Source: CAYGHG01 sp964349515
GTDB lineage: Bacteria > Oederibacteriota > PGYV01 > CAYGHG01
NCBI GenBank assembly: GCA_964349515.1
Contig: CAYGHG010000095.1
Location: 1 to 10,317 of the forward strand
Direction of reading: 5' to 3'
Length of the DNA: 10,317 bases
Under the pieces are notes generated by a model. The model was not told where the DNA came from. It was given only the letters and a program-made list of their open reading frames with translations, and did not search any database. The translations under genes and the position numbers were made by a program. Each line of letters begins with the position of its first letter. Positions within the stretch are counted from its first letter, which is position 1. This document shows positions 1-5,709 of the stretch, piece by piece.

Positions 1-8
1 TTTTTTAT

Positions 9-37
9 ATTATACAACTATGTAACATATTTTGCAA
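9..37 (-). promoter_or_regulatory. Candidate sigma-70-type promoter reading out of the left edge
   Basis: On the minus strand, TTGCAA (32-37) and a perfect TATAAT (9-14) are 17 bases apart, the ideal spacing. The -35 box matches four of six consensus bases. The spacer contains an 11-base palindrome, TATGTTACATA (19-29), which could bind a regulator. It lies just after the radical SAM stop codon, so it would drive a gene beyond the window. The stretch is A+T-rich, which raises the chance of a coincidental match. Confidence 0.4.
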
Positions 38-59
38 ATAAAAAAGCCAAAATAGGTTT

Positions 60-1151
60 TTAAAGAAGTTTTACATTATTAATGACACAGCATTTGGAAC
101 AAATAGGCAGCAACCCTTTCTTTTTCATCTGATTTCTTAATTTCTTGTACTTTTCATTATTCCATATTTCCCTGACACTATTATCCTTAATATTACCCAT
201 CACGGCGTTTACCATCGACAGCGAAACACAAGGAAAAACCTCGCCATACGGCGACACTACCACACGCGTCCATGGATAAAGACAGCTGTTAATTTCATTG
301 AACATCGGTTTGTCATAATTAATTATTGCCTTTTCAGACGGAAAGATAATCTGGAGCTTCTTACTTTTATTTTCTCGCTTTATTGTTTCCCTCGCTTTGA
401 GCATCTTTACTTTGTCAAGACCGGTTATATCATCTGCAAGAGTATCAAGGTTTCCCTGGCCTGCATCATCGCCTTTTATCTCAAGTATTTTTTTCGTAGC
501 CGCGCTGAGTTTGTCGCTGCCGTATGTAACAAGCCCGACACCCCAGTTCATAATTCCAAGTTTTACCACTTCATCAAACAATTCCGCCGCAAAATCCTGA
601 TTCAGCGCCGAGATATATGTTGAAATCCCGATTTGCGGAATTTTTTTTCCCTCTTTTTCCTTTCTTTTCAGGATAGCAACTCCGGCGGTTATCTTTTGGA
701 ATGTCCCTTTTAGCCCCCGGACAGAGTCATGTATTTTCTCCGGGCCGTCAAGGGAGATAGTTATGCCGTTTATTCCTGCATCGATAATTTCGTCAATAGT
801 TTCTTCATTAAGCATTAATCCGTTAGTAATAAAATTTACAAGTATTCCTTTTGAATAAGCATACTTAGAAACCTTAAAAACATCGGGATATACCAGCGGT
901 TCTCCTCCATGAAGAGTCAGCACCCTTACTTTCATTTCAGCCAGATCATCAATGAAGGATGTTATCTGTTCATAAGTTAACTCTTCATTTTTCCTGCTGG
1001 CGATCATACCCTGGGTATTATTCGTTTCTGATTCATTGTAATAGAAACACATCTTACATCTTAAGTTGCATCTGTAAGTCAGCAGCAGGACGGCGGAAAG
1101 CGGGGGCAGAGCCCTGTAGCCCGGCAGACTGTACGACAAAAAACCATACAA
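60..1151 (-). CDS. Radical SAM protein with reduced SPASM-like C-terminal domain
   Basis: This 363-residue protein is a cytoplasmic radical SAM enzyme that should cleave S-adenosylmethionine with a [4Fe-4S] cluster; its substrate is unknown. Seen directly: the CxxxCxxC cluster motif at C28, C32 and C35, GGEP at residues 82-85 (SAM binding) and SLDGP at 133-137 in the barrel. A lysine-rich stretch at about 211-265 separates the barrel from the C-terminal domain. That domain has C290-x12-G-x4-C308 and C351-x2-C354 followed by C355, so about four or five ligands for one auxiliary cluster. A full SPASM domain has seven cysteines and two clusters. The first available standard start is TTG at 1149-1151, with no good ribosome site. 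The frame stays open upstream to a TAA at 1226-1228, so the protein may be up to 24 residues longer (see the site at 1221-1236). It follows the large glycosyltransferase gene in the same direction and may be co-transcribed. The family call is firm; the function is not. Confidence 0.92.
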   Translation of the reverse strand: MYGFLSYSLPGYRALPPLSAVLLLTYRCNLRCKMCFYYNESETNNTQGMIASRKNEELTYEQITSFIDDLAEMKVRVLTLHGGEPLVYPDVFKVSKYAYSKGILVNFITNGLMLNEETIDEIIDAGINGITISLDGPEKIHDSVRGLKGTFQKITAGVAILKRKEKEGKKIPQIGISTYISALNQDFAAELFDEVVKLGIMNWGVGLVTYGSDKLSAATKKILEIKGDDAGQGNLDTLADDITGLDKVKMLKARETIKRENKSKKLQIIFPSEKAIINYDKPMFNEINSCLYPWTRVVVSPYGEVFPCVSLSMVNAVMGNIKDNSVREIWNNEKYKKLRNQMKKKGLLPICSKCCVINNVKLL

Positions 1152-1265
1152 GTCTTCAGCAATTCTTGCGAGAGAATGGCTTTTCTGTATGACTTTTATG
1201 AAAAATGAAAAAAGTTTTTTAATGTTTTACCGCCTTTTCTTGCCACGAGGCGCTTCAATTAACAC
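1152..1265 (-). other. Gap between the large glycosyltransferase gene and the radical SAM gene
   Basis: This 114-base gap is the longest in the operon if the radical SAM gene starts at TTG 1151. It contains an in-frame open stretch (1152-1223), the AAGGCGG ribosome site and a 5-bp GC-rich inverted repeat (1231-1235 with 1248-1252). I see no convincing promoter or intrinsic terminator, so read-through from the upstream gene is likely. The flanking genes are in the same frame, separated by TAA at 1266-1268 and TAA at 1226-1228. Confidence 0.5.
1221..1236 (-). promoter_or_regulatory. Possible ribosome binding site and ATT start for the radical SAM gene
   Basis: On the minus strand, AAGGCGG (1230-1236) lies six bases before an in-frame ATT codon at 1221-1223. 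It differs from the ideal AAGGAGG at one base. Translation from ATT would add 24 residues (beginning IKKLFSFFIKVIQK) directly in frame with the radical SAM protein. These residues look like a normal hydrophobic and basic helix of the kind that often precedes the CxxxCxxC motif in this family. ATG, GTG and TTG are all absent between the upstream TAA and the TTG at 1149-1151. ATT starts are known but rare (infC is the classic case). A 5-bp inverted repeat, CGCCT at 1248-1252 against AGGCG at 1231-1235, overlaps the ribosome site and could mask it. Confidence 0.35.
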
Positions 1266-4200
1266 TTACCTCAAGTCCGGTATAATGCTGTCGTGGTTTA
1301 TTTCCTGCGCAGGCGCCCCGTTCACCGATACTTTTATATGAAGTTCAGATGAATTAAGCGTATAGAACTCCAGTTTACTCGGCCCTTTTTTAAGATCAAA
1401 AAACTCGGACCTTGAGTATCCCCTGTTCTCCATCTCCTTTGTAAATAAAGCATTTGTCCCGTTTGTCCAGTATTTTTTCCCCGGTCCGGTTACCGCATAG
1501 AAACCGTTTGTTACAACGGGAAATGAGTATCTGCCGTCTATAGGCGCTATATATGAGGCAGAAAGCCTGACAGCAGGCGACTCTACCCTGGGCCTGGAAT
1601 TATAAAAAGCAATCGGCAGTATTTCACCGTTATTTACCGGGCTCGAGAACCAATTTTCGCCGCTTAAATACTCGGCAGTAATTCCAAACGGCTTGAATGA
1701 ATAGAGATTTTTTGCAGTCAGTTCAATAACCTGACGTTCAATAATATTGCCTCCAAAATACCTCACTGCAGTCATGGCGGGCTTCAGCCTGTCTTCAGGA
1801 GATTTTCTTTCAGATTCAACAACAATGCTGTTGTATCCCCTGTTTAGCATTACCTCTCTGCCTCCGCCCGCTTCCAGGCCGTTTAAGTAAAAAGAAGTTT
1901 TTGCACTGCCCCTGTTAAAAAAGGTATATTTGCCATAGAAAGGCACGTATATACTTCCCTCCCATCTTGCTTTGTATGGTATCTTATCCGCGAATTTGTC
2001 ATCAAATACCGGGAGAGAATTGTATTTCGTGCCTGTGATGCCGCTTCCCGACACGGTGCAGGTCAGACCTCTGATTGCGGCTATGTCTTCATTTTTAACT
2101 TTCATAACCTCAAGCATTTTTCCAAATCCCTCATGGGTAAATGTATCCCATTCCGCGCCGGGGAAAAACCTTTCCCAGAAAAATCGTGTCTGCCATGTGT
2201 CGTAGTGGAGAAATACCGCGAAGTTTTCGTCATCTACCAGCATCATGTCGCGGAAACAATCCAGGGCTTCTCTGGTTGCAGAAACTTTATAATCCCATCT
2301 GAAAATTCTATAAGGAGGATGGCCTGTCCAGTATAAAGATGTATAGAGGAAAATCCTATAATCTTTACCGAGTTTTTGAGAATACATGCCGGCTGCTGTG
2401 GTGAGCTCATCCATTCCTCCCACCCATCTCTTAAAAACCTGACCGTAGTTGTCTTTTACAATCGGAACAAGAAACAAGGCCAGAACAACAGGCAGTATTA
2501 TTAAATCTTTCAATTTAAATTTGAAAATTGACGCAACAGCCCCCCATAATCTGTTAAAAATAATGGCTGCGAATAACAACGCAGGCACCATCGTGCCCAC
2601 CGCCCTCATAGCACTTGGTGCTTCTATCGAAAAAATAGAACCTGCCGCCTGCGATACAAAAATCATCAAGAGTATAAAATATAGGCTGTATTGGCTGTAG
2701 TAAGCACAGTAAAGTATGCCTAATCCAAAAAAAACAGCCGTCATAAAATCCAAACTCGGTTCATATGGCATGCCGCCGCTGTTTCTCTGTCTGCTGTCAC
2801 CGTGGTGGTTAAACATCAGCATTACCCTGCGGGTATTGTCAATTATTCCTTTTGCCGGATTTATGACGGGGGCATTCGGATCTTTACTGAAGACAGATAC
2901 TTCAGATATCCTGCTGAAATATATTTTATCTGATATAAAATAATTTTTAACATGCACCGAAGCAAAAATCCAGAAACCTGCCGCAAAAGCAAGCAACCCT
3001 ATTAGATTTCTTCTCAAATATTTCTTTTTTGTAAATATCTCTATGAAAAAATATGCTGCCGGGGCAAGTACTACGAGCCACCCAGTCATCAGTCCGGTCC
3101 AGCAAAATCCGGTGCCTGCGCCTGCCATAAAATAGTTAAACTTATCTCTGAACTTAAGCGCTTTAAATATAAAAAATAAAGCTGCAGCTTCAGCTATCGG
3201 CGAGAAAACTGCACCGTGCCCCGAGCGTCCATAATGCACATTCCATCTTAAAAAAGTAAATGCAACAACAGCAAATATTGCCGTTCTTGCCCCCAAAAAG
3301 CTTCTTACCGCGAAATAAAAAACAGGCACTGAAACAATTCCTACAAGAGCGCCCGACATCCTGAGGCCTATCCTGTCTTCACCAAAAACTGCAAATGTAA
3401 ACTCCCATACGTACGCAAATATAGGATGCTGCCCTATCCATGCATTTTTAAGAACCTGGACAAGCGCTGATGCCTCGTCGTTTTCAAGGCCAAAAGGCCT
3501 TTTATCAATTTCATAGACCCTTAAAAAAATACCAATCAGAGTTATCGCAATAACGAATGCAAATTCTACCCAGCGCGGAATTTCCTGTTCGGATGTTTTC
3601 TTTAGCGAAACAGGGAACGCTGCTATAACAAGAAAAGCCGCAAACAAATAATGCGTAATAGCACTATTTATCTGATTTACCACAAATAATTTCTGCCCTT
3701 TATAAGCGATAAATACCGCTGTCACAATCGCGGCAAGCTTGAGTATTTTAACGGCAAGATTTCCTTCGCCGGGCTCTTTATGATTAATAAGAGGAAGGGC
3801 TAAGAAAAACGAAAAAATTGCCATCGCAAAAAATAACATAGAATACATACCAATTTCATTATTCACGGCAACCCTGTTTCCTATGTTCAGCAACAATACC
3901 CCGGCGGCTATCAAAATTATTTTTACCCAGTACTTTTTTAACAAAGGTATTTCTGCAAACATCATCTCGCCGTTTTCAACAGGCGGTTCTTCTGACATTT
4001 TATTCTTTGGAAGTCCAAAATATGCAAGAAATATACCGATAGTCGTCCATATTACCCCGGTGTTTTGGAGGTTAGGAGCTCTTTTTGTCAAGAACATCCA
4101 GCCTACAATTATACAGCCAATACCGGCCGCCAGAAGAATACCCTGCCTCAGCCCCGGTAAATCAATGTGAATTTCAACTTTAGGGTTTTTTAGCAGCATC

Positions 4201-4658
4201 AAATAAACAAAGAGAACTATATCAAAAACCAGTAATCCTATAACAAGAGGCCATTTTTGTTTGAAAAGTAAAAACTGGGCAGCTAAAAATATGACACCTA
4301 CCAGTATAAAAAAGTAATTCTTACTGACTGAGAAATTTATGAATTTTCCGGGGGCATCAGGCTGGGGCCCGTCTTTGATCTTCATCACCGCTTCTTGAAC
4401 AACCGGTTTTATTTTTGCAGGGGAAGCCATCTCGCTTCCGGCTTTAATCACCTGAACAGCCTTTGCAAAAACCACGGATGCAGCCGCTTTTATTTTGTCA
4501 AAAAAACCCAATATAACTGAAAGCGCGGCCGCAAAAGCAACCGTTGTTAAAACAAAACCTGCCGCATAGTGTTCCCAGACAAAAATAGAATATTGTCCTA
4601 AACCAAGAAGCAGCACGGATATTACAATCAATATTGCTTTATCAGCTTTAAACGGCAA
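1266..4658 (-). CDS. Giant GT-C membrane glycosyltransferase (GT39/GT83-like) with C-terminal PA14-like domains
   Basis: This 1130-residue protein probably transfers a sugar from a polyprenyl-phosphate donor to an acceptor on the outer face of the cytoplasmic membrane. The core is at about 365-735. It begins with a membrane helix and VYEIDKRPFGLENDEA; the acidic pair D394-E395 in the first outer loop is the expected catalytic position of PMT-type enzymes. Then come FGEDRIGLRMSGALVG, the WNVHYGRSG segment (R478) and EAPSAMRAVG (R685). About ten extra membrane helices fill residues 7-350, far more than a usual 500-600-residue family member has. After the last helix (718-735) comes a roughly 390-residue extracytoplasmic region. 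It has two beta-sandwich units with PA14-like signatures: VPFYGKYTF near 905-913 with an LNRGYNSIVVE strand, and APIDGRYSF near 1038-1046 with LKKGPSKLEF. Start is TTG, supported by a G5 ribosome site seven bases upstream. It is 18 bases after the NHL gene. Acceptor and sugar are unknown. Confidence 0.88.
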   Translation of the reverse strand: MPFKADKAILIVISVLLLGLGQYSIFVWEHYAAGFVLTTVAFAAALSVILGFFDKIKAAASVVFAKAVQVIKAGSEMASPAKIKPVVQEAVMKIKDGPQPDAPGKFINFSVSKNYFFILVGVIFLAAQFLLFKQKWPLVIGLLVFDIVLFVYLMLLKNPKVEIHIDLPGLRQGILLAAGIGCIIVGWMFLTKRAPNLQNTGVIWTTIGIFLAYFGLPKNKMSEEPPVENGEMMFAEIPLLKKYWVKIILIAAGVLLLNIGNRVAVNNEIGMYSMLFFAMAIFSFFLALPLINHKEPGEGNLAVKILKLAAIVTAVFIAYKGQKLFVVNQINSAITHYLFAAFLVIAAFPVSLKKTSEQEIPRWVEFAFVIAITLIGIFLRVYEIDKRPFGLENDEASALVQVLKNAWIGQHPIFAYVWEFTFAVFGEDRIGLRMSGALVGIVSVPVFYFAVRSFLGARTAIFAVVAFTFLRWNVHYGRSGHGAVFSPIAEAAALFFIFKALKFRDKFNYFMAGAGTGFCWTGLMTGWLVVLAPAAYFFIEIFTKKKYLRRNLIGLLAFAAGFWIFASVHVKNYFISDKIYFSRISEVSVFSKDPNAPVINPAKGIIDNTRRVMLMFNHHGDSRQRNSGGMPYEPSLDFMTAVFFGLGILYCAYYSQYSLYFILLMIFVSQAAGSIFSIEAPSAMRAVGTMVPALLFAAIIFNRLWGAVASIFKFKLKDLIILPVVLALFLVPIVKDNYGQVFKRWVGGMDELTTAAGMYSQKLGKDYRIFLYTSLYWTGHPPYRIFRWDYKVSATREALDCFRDMMLVDDENFAVFLHYDTWQTRFFWERFFPGAEWDTFTHEGFGKMLEVMKVKNEDIAAIRGLTCTVSGSGITGTKYNSLPVFDDKFADKIPYKARWEGSIYVPFYGKYTFFNRGSAKTSFYLNGLEAGGGREVMLNRGYNSIVVESERKSPEDRLKPAMTAVRYFGGNIIERQVIELTAKNLYSFKPFGITAEYLSGENWFSSPVNNGEILPIAFYNSRPRVESPAVRLSASYIAPIDGRYSFPVVTNGFYAVTGPGKKYWTNGTNALFTKEMENRGYSRSEFFDLKKGPSKLEFYTLNSSELHIKVSVNGAPAQEINHDSIIPDLR

Positions 4659-4665
4659 CGTTATA

Positions 4666-4670
4666 CCCCC
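4666..4670 (-). promoter_or_regulatory. Ribosome binding site (GGGGG) supporting a TTG start
   Basis: AGGGGGT on the minus strand sits seven bases before the TTG at 4656-4658, the right spacing for initiation. No ATG lies close by, so this site decides the start of the 1130-residue glycosyltransferase. Confidence 0.65.
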
Positions 4671-4676
4671 TGATAA

Positions 4677-5666
4677 TTAATACTTGATAGGCGCAAACTG
4701 CGCTAAAGTATGTGAATTGATATAAATATAATTATCCTGCCCCCCTGATAATGCGCTGGCCGGGGTAATTTTGTATGTCATTGCATGGTCATTCTTGAAC
4801 TTGCCAAGAACCTTGCCGTTGTTATTAAAAACCTTTATGGAAACATCCTCCCAGTCATTAACGTAAACATTGCCGTCATCAGTTATAGCAAGCCCTTCCA
4901 GCCCCTGAATTTTCTTGACTGATAACGCCCATTCTTTTTTGAACACACCGTCATCTGAAAAAACTTTTACCATCGGCGAGGCTCCGCCATCTATCATATA
5001 TAAATAATCCTTGCTGTCTATGAATACCCTGCCGGGGTTCTGGAATTGACCCTTACCCGCGCCTTTACCACCGAATTCTTTCACGACAGAACCATCGGGA
5101 CTATACTTGACTAATTTTCCGGTTTCTCCGTCGCTTAGTATTAAAATATTTCTGCTATCAATAACAAAATTATGCATATTTTTAAAAGGCGTGGCGGCAA
5201 ATACCCTGTGTTTATTATCCTTTGAAAGTATATATATATTTCCGTCATTTACCAGCGAGGCGAAAACACTTCCGTCATTTGACTCCCACGCCCATTTAGG
5301 CGTATTTTCAAACTGATAAACCTCAAGCATCTGTCCATTGGTTTTATCATATCTTTTAATCTGATTAAACTTGCTGTCTATGATAAACAAGCTGTTACCG
5401 GCTACAGGCATTGCTGTCTGAACACCGTACTGTACCTTCCAGTGTGTGATAAGGACAGGGCGTTTGTTAGCCTTTATCTGTTTGTTCATTACAAATACGA
5501 TCTGCCCGATAATTATCGCGAAAGCAACTACTGCCAGAATTACCAGGGGTAGTTTGTTTGATTTCTTTTCAGGCTGCTGTACAACAGGCTCTTCGGTCTT
5601 TTTCTGAACAGGCCATGCCTTTTCAGCACCCTTTTTAACCCGGGAAACTGCTTTCTTTTTTGCCAT
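4677..5666 (-). CDS. Membrane-anchored NHL-repeat beta-propeller protein
   Basis: This 329-residue protein is probably a scaffold or ligand-binding protein held at the outer face of the cytoplasmic membrane. Residues 1-38 are rich in lysine and should stay in the cytoplasm. Residues 39-60 form one hydrophobic helix with no signal-peptidase site that I can see, so it is most likely a permanent anchor. Residues from about 75 to the end are repeated blades of the type '..I..DS..N.I..Y...G'. The clearest NHL blade is near 194-238: an FGGKGAGKGQFQNPGRV segment, then a YLYMIDGG strand and VKVFSDDGVF. Others read LEGLAITDDGNVYVNDW and FVIDSRNILILSDG. I count roughly five or six blades, enough for a propeller. 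No catalytic residues are recognised. It lies between two membrane glycosyltransferase genes, 43 and 18 bases away. Its start, ATG with AGGAGG, is the strongest in the window, which suggests it is made in excess of the large enzymes. Confidence 0.88.
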   Translation of the reverse strand: MAKKKAVSRVKKGAEKAWPVQKKTEEPVVQQPEKKSNKLPLVILAVVAFAIIIGQIVFVMNKQIKANKRPVLITHWKVQYGVQTAMPVAGNSLFIIDSKFNQIKRYDKTNGQMLEVYQFENTPKWAWESNDGSVFASLVNDGNIYILSKDNKHRVFAATPFKNMHNFVIDSRNILILSDGETGKLVKYSPDGSVVKEFGGKGAGKGQFQNPGRVFIDSKDYLYMIDGGASPMVKVFSDDGVFKKEWALSVKKIQGLEGLAITDDGNVYVNDWEDVSIKVFNNNGKVLGKFKNDHAMTYKITPASALSGGQDNYIYINSHTLAQFAPIKY

Positions 5667-5673
5667 TTTAAAT

Positions 5674-5679
5674 CCTCCT
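5674..5679 (-). promoter_or_regulatory. Consensus ribosome binding site (AGGAGG) of the NHL gene
   Basis: AGGAGG on the minus strand lies seven bases before the ATG at 5664-5666. It is the only perfect Shine-Dalgarno in the window. The 43-base gap around it shows no clear promoter or terminator. Confidence 0.8.
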
Positions 5680-5709
5680 ATTTGTTGGATGACTGCTTGA
5701 TTAATGCTG

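Noticed and set aside
40..62. A/T-rich hairpin (A5-CC / GG-T5 with a bulged C) after the radical SAM stop, as a possible terminator
   Set aside because: The stem has only two G-C pairs, its T-tract is part of the stem, and the arm overlaps the stop codon. It is too weak to call.
2290..2304. RWDYK at residues 787-791 of the giant protein, resembling the WWDYG motif of oligosaccharyltransferases
   Set aside because: Only the W-D-Y core matches, and the catalytic core is of the PMT_2 type, without the STT3 layout. It is most likely chance.
3271..3286. A 16-base stretch (gcaaatattgccgttc) that also occurs near 6876
   Set aside because: Both copies encode a T-A-I-F-A membrane-helix segment in the same codon phase, so it is ordinary codon use and not a repeat element.
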